From Circinella minor (lineage: Eukaryota > Mucoromycota > Mucoromycetes > Mucorales > Lichtheimiaceae), in assembly GCA_016758965.1 (NCBI GenBank), contig JAEPRB010000337.1, positions 1-34,724 on the forward strand: a stretch of DNA of 34,724 nt, written 5' to 3'. Position 1 is the first letter of the stretch; the number at the start of each line of letters is the position of its first letter. The position numbers and the translations under genes were made by a program. Below are positions 1 through 10,796 of this stretch, in pieces. The notes beneath the pieces are model-generated. The model was not told the DNA's origin, did no database searches, and saw only the letters and a program-made list of their open reading frames with translations.

Positions 1-513
1 ATATTTGTTTTAATAATTTATTTATAAAGTTTACTAGTCTTATTATTTATAATGCCAGTATGAATCTCACATAAAATAACATCCTATAAAAACATTTAAT
101 AATAATAAAATTACACCTAATAATAAATTTATTTGTTGTTGTAGTAGTTGTAGTTACTATACGTTTTAGTTTGTAGATAAAAAAAAAATTACACACAACC
201 AATTTCATCGCCTTTAATTTTTTTTTTAACTACTTTGATGGATCATTTATACTATTTTTTTTTTCTCAAAGAGACAGGATATATCAATCCATTGACTACT
301 CTTACGTCCATTTTTTCTTTTAAATAAAGTAACAAATTAGATGATGACGTATAATTAATGAAAATTAAATATCATATAAAAAAAAAAAAAGAACTACAAC
401 TACAAGTCTATACATGCTGAAAATCAAAATAACAGAAAAAACCAAGAAAAAAAAAACAGTAAAGTCTGTGTGTGGATGGGTATATAAAAAGTGTATGAAG
501 GGAGGGGGGGGAA
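1..513. other. 3' flank of the WD40 gene, no gene seen
   Basis: AT-rich sequence with A and T runs, downstream of the minus-strand WD40 gene. It presumably includes that gene's 3' UTR. I see no coding exon or RNA gene here. Confidence 0.5.
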
Positions 514-3454
514 TTATGATTTGGATCGACCTGTAGAAGAAAATAAATGTCCTAAATGAGGTCTTGTTTTTGATTTTGAAGATTCATTTGATTTATGAGA
601 CATTGAACTGGATGGAGGTTGTACAATATAATCCAAACTATTACTTTTACGATGATGTAAATTTTTTACTTTTTTTTGTTTATGTAAAAGTACTTCATCA
701 TAAACACCTGTATCCATACGCCAAACTTTAATACAACCTGTATCATTAGCAGAAACAATAATATGTCCATCTGGATAACTATACATATCCCGTATTTCAT
801 TCCATCCATCTTCATCTTCTTGATCATTCTTTTTTTTTTCTATCCAATCTTCATTTTCTTTTTCTTCTTCTTCTTCTTCATCACTACTCAATGGATCTTC
901 TGTTGTTGTATGCATAAAAAATAATCGATGATTACTTCCAAAATCATTACCAGAAAAAGAACGTCGCATTAATAAAACTTCTTCTTGATTTTTTGCTTTC
1001 CATTGTCGTTGACGAAGATCTTCAAGTGCTGGATCAATAGGAGTATGATTATAGATAATATCATGTCCTGATTTTGCTAATATTTGTCGTGTACGTACAG
1101 GTGCAAATGTGGCTACGGTAGCAATATGTTGATGGGCTTCAAAATATTCACTATGACAACGTAATCTATCTCCTTGTTTTTCACTATTACGTTTAAGCCA
1201 TCCAGGTACACGTGTTGAACTAGAAGGTGGGGTTCCATAATGGTGTGTTGTAGTTGTATTATTATTATTATTATTATAATGAATACTACTATTACTTGGT
1301 TTTAAAAGATGATCATCCTCTGTATTAAATTGACCTAATGCTACTTCGGTTCCTTGCCAATGATGAAATGGAGAATAAGTAATGGGTTCTGTTACCCAGA
1401 TATATACGCTACCATCTTCAGAACCACATACAATATTTCTTCCATCATCACTGTACATATGAAAAAAAAAATTAGTATGATACTTCAAACCCCCAAAACT
1501 AAAAAAAAAAAAAAAAAAAAAATCAAAATTGCTTTCTTTTACCTAAATGTTGCACGAATTTGCATTGAATGATTTTGTGCTCCTTTATATTTATACATTA
1601 AGCTTTTATCTCGCATATTATATAATCTTGCTCTTGAATCATTACTTGTAATAAGCATTTTTTCTTCACCTGGAAGCATACCTGGCATTGCTTCAATACC
1701 AGTAATTTTACGTCCTTTTTTAGATGTACGTTTACTAAAACGTATATTAATTTGTGTATTATAACGAAGTCCTTGAGTTTCATAAAAAAAACATTGACCA
1801 ATATGTGATCCAGCACATGCTGTTTTTCCATCCAATGTAAATCCAACAGCTGTAATCATATTTCCATTGGATACTTCATTCCAAAAAGATACTTTTTTAT
1901 CAGGAATACTCCAAAGACGTAATCGACTATCCAATGATCCAGATAAAAAGAATCGATCATCCTTTTTTTTTTTTTTAAAATAAATAAATATTAATTCAAT
2001 GAATAAAAGGGGAAGGATAGGGGGCTAAAGTAATATATAACAAAGTGAATTAATAAAATTTACCTTTGGATGAAAACACACTGAAGTAACAATATCCAAA
2101 TGTGGAAATACTCCTAAACATTCTTCTCTAGATACATGCCATAATCTTACAGTTTTATCCATGGAGGCTGATACAATAAAATTATTCTATATAATGGAAA
2201 TCAATATATTTTCTTTCTTTTTTTTTTTTTAAAAAAAAAAAGAACCCTATAGATTTACCTTTGACCAACTAATATCTAAAATATCTGCTGCATGACCACG
2301 ATATTCACGTAAAGGTACATCTTCAAATACATGAATGGTTTCTTTTTCATCCTCCTCTACTTCATTATTATCTTCTTCTTCTTTAGCTCCATGCGAATGA
2401 GATTCATGATCTAATACTTTCCATATATGAATATTACAAAATTGTCCTGCTGTAGCCATATATTTTCCATCTTTACTAAACATCATGGTCCATGTAGCTC
2501 CATGAGCAAAACTTTGACTATGAGAATGTTCTTGTAATGTATCATGAGAAGGTCGTCTTGTTTGATTATTATTTGTTGTTCTTGGTAATAATGTTAATGT
2601 TTGTGCTAAACATAATCGAGAAAGGTCATGACTTGCTTTATTCTTGGATTTAACCTTTATCAATCATCATTATTTTTATTTTAGTCATGTTTTTAAAAAA
2701 TTAAAAATTTCAACTTAAAAAAAAATCCATCTTATACACACACACATTTCCATGTATTCTAATTTTTTTTTTTTCAATTGAAATCCTTTTGTATCTATAT
2801 TTTACCTTGACAGGTAATCCACTATGAGGAGCATGATCACGTAAATTAACAAGTGTATTTGGCATTTGTAACATTCCTGATCGATTCGATTCTGTACTAT
2901 TTCTAGCTGCCGTCGATTCAGAGGATGATGTAGATTCTGTTGTATGTTCAGATAAATTATCATCATCATCTATTAATGAATTCATTATATCATGATGATG
3001 ATGATGATGTTCTTCTTCTATTTCTCTATTATTTGATTCATTTGTTTTTTTACGTCGACGAAGTCCAATTCTTTCCAAAAAACTTTTTTTTCCTTTTTTA
3101 TCACTCAAACTAATATAAAGTTTTAATTATAAATATATGCTTATCTGTGTGGGATCTATATATATATATATATATACATAGATATCTAAAAATATCCAAA
3201 AATAATAAATTTTTACCTTGCATTAAAATGTTCATTAGAACGAGACTCAGTAGTAGTAGTATTCTTATTTCCGACAGAACTGACTATATTAAGTATACTT
3301 TTTTGAGATCGGAGTGTACGATGCGATTGTGATGGTATTTCTAATGGTTGTTGTCTTGGTGTCTCACTGGATTGTGATGTTTGAATAATATGTGTTGATT
3401 CAATACTAATAGTGTCGTTATTATTTATTTTGTTGTTACTGGTATTCTCACTTC

Positions 3455-3485
<31 letters not shown>

Positions 3486-3827
3486 AAATAGGTTATTTCC
3501 ACTGAATATGTTGAAAAAAAGAAAAGAGATGATAAAAAAAATAAAGAAAAAAAAAACATACATACGACTTTCAGACGTTCGCCAATCAGAACCTACTGTT
3601 ATTGAATTACGATGTACTTTTCTTGTCAATGGTGTATTATTATTATTATTATTCATATTATCTATATTATTGTTTCGAATAGCGCTATTATTATTTATCA
3701 CGTCGTCATTGTCGTTGTTGTCGTTATGCAACTGTTTTGTCGTTATTGTATTTTTTAAAACTGATGTCACTATAACTGTATCATTATTTCCATCATACAA
3801 CGTGTCATCATTAGAACTATTCTCCAT
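514..3827 (-). CDS. WD40-repeat protein, WDR44/Dgr2 family
   Basis: Seven exons on the minus strand: 3562-3827, 3217-3453, 2806-3109, 2259-2654, 2064-2186, 1543-1961 and 514-1450. Lengths and phases join into one 893-residue frame. The N-terminal ~270 residues are Asn/Ser/Thr-rich and low complexity. WD40 repeats follow from about residue 300. Recognisable blocks include [48 protein letters not shown] and [12 protein letters not shown], which match the arrangement in animal WDR44 and yeast Dgr2/YMR102C. WDR44 is a Rab11 effector acting in membrane recycling; the fungal members are poorly characterised. The last exon carries a long acidic/low-complexity insertion before a final blade ([14 protein letters not shown]). 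I chose the ATG at 3827 because the upstream in-frame ATG at 3920 would add a poly-Phe stretch. The acceptor of exon 2 (3453 or 3450) is ambiguous by one codon. Confidence 0.9.
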
Positions 3828-4480
3828 ACTTGAAAAAAAAAGGGGAAGAGGAGAGAGGACAAAAAAAAAAAAAAAAAAAAAGGAAGAAGCCTCAATTTTT
3901 TTTAAAAAAAAGGAAATCAAGCAAAAAGGACAAGAATTTGATCCACCGAGGTTTATTATGTCTATTTTGTGTCACCCACTTTAAAGTTAATATTGAATTG
4001 CTTCTTTTAAACAATTTTTTTTCTTGAAACATTAAAAAAATAATCTATGAGAGGATTTATAATTTGTATTATACACAGTAAATGAAGTATGTGTATATAT
4101 CAAGTGAGATATTATAAGTTCATGATCATTGATAGATGTAGAAGATGTGCTATACTTTAATTACACAAAGAAGAAGGTAAAGAGTTTATAAGGGGGGGGG
4201 AAAGGGAGACGGGAATCATTTTGTTATTCTTAGATAGTAGCACTTTATCTTAAGAAGGTCATATAATATGAAATGATTTTAGGTGTCCAAATAAAATGAC
4301 ATTGATAATTGAGTCTTTTTCTTATCAAATAATAATCAAAACAAATAGTTACTTAGTATTTTTATATATAAAATTGATTAAAGTACGTACTAACAAATAA
4401 TAGTGTGTAAAAATGAAGTAATAGTAAAATTATGATAATATTTTAGAAAGAAAGGTATATCAACAGGGGAAATAGTAGTA
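3828..4480. other. Intergenic region, WD40 promoter side
   Basis: Between the WD40 start codon and the 3' end of the repeat-protein gene, both on the minus strand. It contains poly-A/poly-G tracts (for example 3860-3880 and 4192-4200) and no supported exon. It should hold the WD40 promoter and the terminator of the upstream gene. Confidence 0.5.
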
Positions 4481-4732
4481 CTAATGTTCATTTCGTTCAT
4501 TCTCTTCTTCTTCTTCTTCATCCTCTTCATTCTCTTCTTCATCTTTTTCTTCTCTCTTATCAATACTACGTTTTCTTTTATGACCTTCTTCTTTTTCTTC
4601 TTTTTCTTCTTCATTCTCTTCTTTCTCTTCTTCATCTTTTTCTTCTCTCTTATTAATACTTCGTTTTCTTTTATGACCTTCTTCTTTTTCTTCTTCATTC
4701 TCTTCTTTTTCTTCTTCGTCTTTTTCTTCTCT
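4481..4732 (-). repeat. Coding minisatellite of acidic/dibasic repeats
   Basis: Three tandem copies of a roughly 84-105 bp unit encode the acidic blocks and KRKRSI(N/D)KR linkers of the secreted protein. Unit length differs by in-frame steps (GAAGAA insertions), as expected from replication slippage. Confidence 0.8.
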
Positions 4733-4921
4733 CTTTACAAAACTAAGTTTATTTCTTTGGATCAATGTAATTGCCTTGGAAGCTTTGACTGAATTAACAG
4801 AATATGATCTTTTTGAAATACTAGTATCTTTAATAACTACAGCTGGATCGGCTTGAACAATCATAGAAGCCATAACAGCAACAGTAATAGCAGAAAGAGT
4901 TAAAAAGGTATTAAAACGCAT
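4481..4921 (-). CDS. Small secreted acidic repeat protein with dibasic sites (Kex2-type precursor)
   Basis: Single-exon minus-strand ORF of 146 residues from the ATG at 4921. An upstream in-frame ATG at 4993 would put a second hydrophobic stretch before it, so I prefer 4921. Residues 1-24 form a clear signal peptide (charged start, hydrophobic core, AxA-like end VQA before DP). The mature part has Lys-Arg sites at residues 37-38, 63-64, 84-87, 91-92, 115-118 and 122-123. Between them are repeats of about 28 and 31 residues starting EEKDEEE and ending GHKRKRSI(N/D)KR, plus a degenerate third unit. This layout (signal peptide, then repeats bounded by KR) is that of fungal Kex2-processed repeat precursors. 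I recognise no known family by sequence. Very Glu-rich repeats could also be an acidic low-complexity protein never processed into peptides. Confidence 0.75.
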   Translation of the reverse strand: MRFNTFLTLSAITVAVMASMIVQADPAVVIKDTSISKRSYSVNSVKASKAITLIQRNKLSFVKREEKDEEEKEENEEEKEEGHKRKRSINKREEKDEEEKEENEEEKEEKEEGHKRKRSIDKREEKDEEENEEDEEEEEENERNEH

Positions 4922-5462
4922 ATTGAAAGTAAAAAAAAGTGTTATGTGTGGTAATAATAAAAAAAAAAGAAATTTTGTATTTTTATATTCCATTCAATTT
5001 ATATGAAAATTTGAATAAACATTTAAAATGAGAATCCTTCTATATATCATTTTAAAAAAAAGAAAGAATCTTTCTCTATAAGGATTACATATACATTGCA
5101 TATACATTACAGATGAAACACATTCTTTTTTTTCAAACGTTACTAAACAATACTTAGAAAACCATTTATTAAATCTTTTTAAGTTAACAATTTCCTCATC
5201 CCCCTTTCCCCTTTCCCCTTTTACTCCTTTAAATCTCTCTCTCTATTTTATTTTATATGTTTACGTATCATGTAGATTATATAAAAATAAAACACTACAT
5301 ATATATATATAATTAGAGAATAAAAACAAATCCCTCCTTATTGTATCTTTCTTTTTTTATATATGTAAGAGAAAACTAAACTAAAGTAGGGTCTCAATTT
5401 AATATATACTCAGCGTTTTATTTTAAAAATAAATAAGAACTAAACTACATAATCAAGGGAGG

Positions 5463-5508
<46 letters not shown>

Positions 5509-7149
5509 ACTATATTGACAATATATAATAAACTTGTTCATGACTTATACAAAAGCATTCTTGAATTTATCCAAATAAAAATAAAAAAGAAAAGACATTC
5601 CATTACGTACGTACGTATTAACTATAAAATCTACACAAGATTGATTTAAATGCAATATGTAAAAGGTTTCCTTCTCTTCCCTCCCCCCCCCTTAAAAAAA
5701 TGATACGTTATTTTATTATCCTCACTAATTTACTTTTTAGATTGATTACTAAAAGTGATTATTATTTGTTTTGCTTCTGCATAATGAACTAGTAGTTGGT
5801 GAATATTATATTAAGCTTTTTTGTATATATATAGGGATTATGTGGTGACTAGTATGTAATGATAAATTATGTATATTAAAATATATAAAGTTTAAGACTG
5901 AATAAAAAAAGAGGTATTATTTTGTAAGAGAAGGAAGAGGTAAACGTAACGTTGTAAAAAGGAAGGGGGGTAGTATTAAATGTTAAAAAAGAAAGGCAAT
6001 TGAATATGTAATTACATAATAATATAAGTGTAAGTTAAAATAGTAGCTTATTACGTTACATATTCTACAAACATTCTTTTTAATAAGAAATGACTAAAAC
6101 AACCTTATTTACCTATATTATCATACTTTTAAAAAAAAAATTCTCGAGGGAAATCACATTCACGGACCTCATCAACTCCTTTTTTTTCATGTTACTTTGG
6201 GTAATCTTGGTATTATAATAACTTCTTTTACATCCAATAAAAATGTAAGTATTAAACAAGAATTTATATAAGGTTGTTTTAAAAAACCTTTTTTTTCCTT
6301 CTTAAATTCTTAGTAACAATTTCTCTCATTCAACTGAATATTTTAATATAATATATGAGGTTATAATCTGTAACTAGTTTAACGGAAATGTCTACTAGTT
6401 TTAGCTTTTTGAGGGACTTATAACTGTTGTTGAGTACAAAAGCTACAGAGCACATTTAATATAGAAGAGATAAATCATAATTAGATTTAGAATAATATAT
6501 TCACAACAAAATATTGAGGAGTAGTTGTATGTACGTATAGAAAATTGAATCACGTAAATCAACAGATATTATTATAGATTACATATTTGATAATGAAGAA
6601 CAAAAAAAAAAAAAATACATGAAGAGACTCAAAAATTTGTTGACCATTTTTCTAGATACATCAAGAGTGGTGTGAGACTTTACTAAGTAAACACAACGTA
6701 CTTTTTTTTTTAATATTCAAAAGATATAAGATTTATTTACATAATATAATAATTATAGCTTAGTAATATGGATCTATTTCATTTGTGTAATCGTCAATCA
6801 TTTACATTGACTTATAGAAGCTTTAGCTTCACACCAAGTCATACCATTTGAGAGTGCGTAAAAAGTAGCTAGACATCAACACGATCAATACTATAATCAC
6901 CAGTACGTTTTATATAACTTGACTTGTCACGATTTGATCAGATTATTAGTATATAAAACAGCATCCTAACATTAAAATATAATTTGTATTTCATGATATG
7001 ATAGACATATAAAGCAGCACATCATCATTATTACCCTTCATAGCTTTGTTAGGTCATGTGGTTTGTGTTTCTAATGATATGCTACATTAATTTGACCTTG
7101 TATTATATATAATAATATTTTTCTAAAGGTATTTTATCAGGACAGCATG

Positions 7150-7180
<31 letters not shown>

Positions 7181-8023
7181 GAGGATCCGTTGTAGTAGTT
7201 AGAGAATAGTTACAGAAGTAGTATAGTATGTCTAGTCCTATTTTTTTTATTCTTTTGGTCTGGTTTAGAAGATGAAGGAAATGATGAAGTAAAAAGTAGA
7301 TTTATAAAAAGAAATGATTCCAGTCAGCGTGGTAGCAAAGGTGCTCTTTAAACCATTTCTTGAATTCGACTTTTTTTAAAAAATGGAAAACGAAAGGTGG
7401 GTGTGTTGTGTACCCATCAGAAACAGTAAAACTTAAGGCACAAAAATTGAGGCCGGTTTTTTAATTTCTTTTGTCTGCATTATTCGTGATATTTAAGCAA
7501 TCCCCCCTCCCCTCTTTATTCTTGAACAGACTAATTAACAATAGAACTTATCAAAACCATTTATCGAAAACTGTAAAAAGCAAAGCCTTTTTTTTTTTTT
7601 TTTTTTGCCAACGCTTTCCCATTTCATAATAAGCAATTATAATTCTTTTTGTTTGTTTACATTTGAATATTCTTCTGATAGGACTACTTGAAAACAATTC
7701 TGGTCAATGAAATATGTGAATGTAATTTTTACACCAGTCGAACATGAAGGTATCTCTTGTCAATAATGTGTGACAGTATAATTGAAAATATCTTTATAAA
7801 AAAAGTAATTAACTAATTAGTGTCGTCTTCTAGAGTGCTAATGACAAGTGGGGGATGTTGACTGGCTGATTAGATTGACGCGTTGGCGACAAAAAAAAAA
7901 AAAAAGACAAAAGTATCTATAGTTTTTTCTGATTTACTTTTGTAATTGATTGTATTGTTGTTATACTTTATATTCAAGATTATTTTATCACTATTATAAC
8001 TATTATTATTACTAGACACTCTG
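4922..8023. other. 3.1-kb intergenic region, no gene seen
   Basis: No ORF with recognisable protein character and no tRNA-like fold noticed. Contents are homopolymer runs (T runs near 7150-7175 and 7587-7606), short C/G tracts, and a GA microsatellite at 5466-5504. The end next to 4921 should contain the promoter of the secreted repeat protein. Confidence 0.5.
5466..5504. repeat. (GA)n microsatellite
   Basis: About 19 uninterrupted GA dinucleotides following a GGGAGGGA stretch. Confidence 0.95.
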
Positions 8024-8220
8024 TCTCGCATCGCTCGACTAAATGAGCGCCTACACTTTGCTTCGCGCGTCGTTTATCGATCCATCGTCGCAGGGGGTTC
8101 CTCTTGGAACCCCCAAAAGACGCTTCGCGCTCGATAGCAGGTATGTTCATAACTATACAATGATGATTTTTTTATTCAGTTCTTTTTTGTGTAAAACTTG
8201 TTATTTCAATAACATAGATT
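8024..8220. repeat. GC-rich dispersed element, copy 1 (diverged)
   Basis: An island of high GC in AT-rich DNA. Its order of blocks matches copies at 15121 and 34621: TCGCATCGCTCG, TAAATGAGC, GCTTCGCG, then a perfect 9-bp stem (GGGGGTTCC, TCTT loop, GGAACCCCC) at about 8094-8115, then CGCTTCGCGC and TAGCAG. A second block at 8181-8220 (TTTTTTGTGTAAAA, TTGTTATT, AACATAGAT) matches 15563-15602 downstream of copy 2, so the shared unit is longer than the GC island. It lies just upstream of the decayed gene at 8228. Confidence 0.75.
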
Positions 8221-8227
8221 TTAATGC

Positions 8228-8704
8228 ATGAAATCCAAAACGAAAAAAAAAAAAGAAAATCCTCCTTTAGATCCTAATAGCACCACTATTGATTATCTAA
8301 CAATTAAAAATAACATGAAAAAATATCGTGATACTTCCGAGTAAGTTAGAAAGGACATACAGTATGATAATAAGTACGTATAGTAGACTAATGCTTCTTT
8401 TTCTTTCTTAGTTTAATCTCGTATGGTATTATCGATCTAGCAAGTAGAGTGAAAAACTCCTTGACAAAAGAATGTGTTGGAGATATGTACGATAAAATAG
8501 TAGCACAAGCAAATACAACAAACGATACATCAATGAATTATCTAGATGCAAGCGAGAAGACCGTCCAATCATATATTGGACGGTTGGGTAAAAAAGACAA
8601 GGTGAATATCATATATAAGCAGATAAAAAAAAAACGTAGATCTGAGACGGCATTCATTTATTTTTTTTTAGGATAATGGTCAAGGATCTTTAATTCTATT
8701 CTGA
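8228..8704 (+). pseudogene. 5' gene fragment, probable mucoralean multi-copy family
   Basis: Three plus-strand exons with canonical splice sites and compatible phases: 8228-8340, 8412-8601 and 8672-8704, ending at a TGA. Together they encode about 111 residues, including LISYGIIDLASRVKNSLTKE and a following helical region. The GIIDL motif and style resemble the N-terminal part of large hypothetical families expanded in Mucorales; this is from memory of such sequences, not a search. The product would be truncated, since the downstream parts of such proteins appear separately at 8875-10058. It could be a short expressed gene, but decay is more likely. Confidence 0.45.
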
Positions 8705-8722
8705 ATAATTCAAAGTGTCATC

Positions 8723-8962
8723 GTGCATGACCCGGTTATTGTATACTTACAATCGGGTTTGATCAGTCAGTTTGTGAGGAAGTTGTGTAAGTAAAGATAT
8801 ATGTATATAAAAACGAATATGGTTTTCTGGTTGTCAGGAAACCCCCTTTATTTATCATATTTTTATATCCAACCATGCTATCTTCTATCCTTAGTATTCC
8901 GCGCATACGGATGAAGAATAACAACCTCACAGTCGAATATAACGTCGTAACGGTCTTACATC
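8723..8962. repeat. Direct repeat A, copy 1
   Basis: Diverged direct repeat of 9486-9754. Shared blocks in order: GTGCATRACC, GTTATTGTAYACTTACA, TCGGGTTYGATC, GTGAGGAAG, TATATCCAACCATG, TATCCTTA, GCGSATACGGAT, AACCTCAC and the run before GGTCTTAC. It includes the ATG at 8875 and the first codons of the following fragment, so a promoter plus coding start appears duplicated. Confidence 0.8.
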
Positions 8963-9483
8963 ATTACATAAAAACAAGTTTGAATAAAAATAGTAACAAT
9001 TCTGGATTCGAATGGTACGTAAGTTTGCCAAAACGTAGTAAGTGGAGCGAAATTTATTTTATTTCATTATTTGGTTTCATGGAAATTGTTGATATGTTTT
9101 TTATTTTTTCTTTAGCTCAAAGCAATTAAGAAATGGCAAAAACAATTTTGTGCGAGAGCAGACAGAGTATAATTACATCATGTCATTTTTATATCCGTTG
9201 TTTGACCGGTTGTTTCGAGATGAGATAACAGGTATGAAATTATGTCGTAAATGATCATTAACACTTCTTTTCTTCTTATCTTTTTTTTAACTCATCTTTT
9301 GATGTTGTTATTTTGGATTCAATAGATGGGGGCGGATGTTCTCATTATGCGAGTAAAGAAATGAATAATAGAAAACTTGATGATGAAGAACGACGTTCAA
9401 AAGGTTCGAGCACAGATGGAACTATTAGTCATCTTGTTTCAGGATTGGAGATTACAATCATTGAAGCAAATGGTTCTCTGTAA
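8875..9483 (+). pseudogene. Middle gene fragment, probable mucoralean multi-copy family
   Basis: Plus-strand exons 8875-9014, 9116-9231 and 9326-9483. Introns have GTACGT/TTTAG and GTATGA/AATAG borders, and phases are compatible. Encoded blocks include EQTEYNYIMSFLYPLFDRLF and, after the second intron, DDEERRSKGSSTDGTISHLV followed by SGLEITIIEANG, then a stop. The order E-T-E-Y...F...PLF...LF, then RRS.G...DG, then LE..I.EAKG is what I recall for large hypothetical proteins expanded in Mucorales. The stop right after IIEANG would remove the rest of the domain, so this is probably a truncated copy. The function of the family is unknown to me. Confidence 0.5.
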
Positions 9484-9485
9484 TA

Positions 9486-9754
9486 GTGCATAACCGATTA
9501 TTGTACACTTACACTCGGGTTCGATCGGTCAGTTGGTGAGGAAGCACAATTAAAGATATAGGTAGAATGAAAGAGAGGGTTTGGATGTATATACCCATAT
9601 AAAAAGAATATGTTTGTCAGGAAAACCTTTATTTATATAATATCTATCCTGATATTTTTATATCCAACCATGGGCTCAATTATCCTTAATATTCTGCGGA
9701 TACGGATACAGATCAGCAACCTCACGATTAAATATATCGTCGTACTAGTCTTAC
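9486..9754. repeat. Direct repeat A, copy 2
   Basis: Second copy of the repeat at 8723-8962, carrying its own TATATCCAACCATG and start codon at 9670. It begins 3 bp after the stop of the preceding fragment and has about 30 bp of insertions relative to copy 1. The tandem order fragment-repeat-fragment-repeat suggests duplication or unequal exchange between family members. Confidence 0.8.
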
Positions 9755-10058
9755 ACCGCCTCTGGAAATTGATAACCACACCCACTTTGAAGATCGTAGA
9801 AAAAGTGCTATAAATCTCAAAAAAAACATTACTCAAAACCATGCCAATGCCAACAAAGCTGTACTCCCTAAAATAGTTTTAGTTGGTCTTCAGTTTTACA
9901 AACATCGGTAAAATATATACTCTTTGACGATGCCAGCACATGGGGTATATATTTTTAACAATGTTCAAGTCATTGATCTCCTAGTAAAAAAGTATATATA
10001 CAGTGCTCACAAGAGATCTTCCGGTCATAACTGGATTACTGTGGTCTATCAAGATTAA
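9670..10058 (+). pseudogene. C-terminal gene fragment with an internal stop
   Basis: After the second repeat copy, a frame open from about 9786 reads DRRKSAINLKKN and ends KIVLVGLQFYKHR. It meets a TAA at 9909, then continues in the same frame as NIYSLTMPAHGVYIFNNVQV to a second stop at 10056-10058. The start at 9670 is in a different frame, so a frameshift or lost intron separates the two. The GLQFY...IYSL....GVYIF pattern resembles the C-terminal part of the same putative mucoralean family as the two upstream fragments. One in-frame stop in an otherwise protein-like frame argues for a recent pseudogene. Confidence 0.5.
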
Positions 10059-10067
10059 ATTGAATAC

Positions 10068-10157
10068 TACAGTAAACCTCCCATTTTTTTTTTCAAAGTG
10101 GCAGTTCCTTCAGAAAAGTTGGGGAATGCGAGGTTTTCAATTTGGATGTCTACTGTA
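10068..10157. mobile_element. Tiny TIR element (MITE-like)
   Basis: A 90-bp block starts TACAGTAAACCTCCCA and ends with the inverse TTGGATGTCTACTGTA; 13 of 16 terminal positions are complementary. The outermost TA pair could be the target duplication typical of Tc1/mariner/pogo elements. It has no coding capacity. It lies 10 bp after the stop of the decayed family fragment. Confidence 0.4.
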
Positions 10158-10269
10158 TATCAAAAGATACTAGATGGAGCTAACAAGGATAACGACAATG
10201 ATGACTCTACTACAATGAGCCGATATCAGCTCTCCACATGTTATCAAAGAAAAGGGTAAAAAAAAGAAA

Positions 10270-10540
10270 GCAGGTCCTTCCTTTATGATTTCCTTCCATG
10301 TTTCCTCAAGCACTCCACCATAATAATTGTAAATTTTATATTTTATTTTCGCAATTCATGTTTTTTCTATGATAATATAAGAATTTCATGAATTTTACTC
10401 AATTATAATGTCGATTCTATGTTTTTTTCTAGAACCAACAAGTTCCTTCCAGTCAGTTCTTTCCAAAAAAGAAAAAATACTTCTTGACTTTTCTTGGTTC
10501 AGTTCCGACACTTCGGTTCTCATGAGGATCCCTCAATGGC
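10270..10540. repeat. Direct repeat B, copy 1
   Basis: Shares with 10976-11295 a 60-bp block (TTTATGATTTCCTTCCATGT..TCAAGCACT..ACCATAATAAT), then TTTATATTTTA, then CATGAATTT.ACT.AATTATAATGT, then CTTCGGTTCT and GGATCCCT, in the same order. Spacing between blocks differs because of insertions in the second copy. Confidence 0.7.
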
Positions 10541-10664
10541 CAAATAACAGCTTGTCTGACTCAAGACGGCAATACAACATATTGGAGCTCCCAGTTGTAA
10601 CTCATTGGTGACCTCAAGCACACGTTTGTGGACAACCAAACGATAGCAAACAAAAACAATTAAA

Positions 10665-10796
10665 ATGGGAGCAAATACCAGTAACTTTGTGCCAGTACCG
10701 GATACGAAAATTTATATCAATGCAGAGAGCTTAAAACTTGGAAGAATACTACTTGAAGATGAAACAGCTACATGCATTGACCAAAGTTATATATGA
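10665..10796 (+). pseudogene. Short coding remnant, unrecognised
   Basis: 43-codon plus-strand ORF between the two copies of direct repeat B, with protein-like composition (DTKIYINAESLKLGRILLED). No motif recognised. It could be one exon of a lost gene or chance. Confidence 0.25.

Noticed and set aside
3508..3984. Plus-strand 158-codon ORF opposite the WD40 first exon
   Set aside because: It is the antisense of an Asn/Asp-rich exon and poly-A/T tracts, giving poly-Leu/Lys. The minus-strand frame joins to the WD40 protein.
4484..4792. Plus-strand poly-Phe ORF
   Set aside because: Reverse complement of GAA/GAG-rich repeats of the secreted protein; no independent protein character.
8043..8231. 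Plus-strand 62-codon ORF starting in the GC island
   Set aside because: It runs through a dispersed repeat that is not conserved as a frame in the other copies; likely incidental.
8750..8775. tRNA B-box-like GGTTTGATC / GGTTCGATC (8756 and 9516)
   Set aside because: No matching A box or cloverleaf around either site; both belong to the diverged direct repeat.
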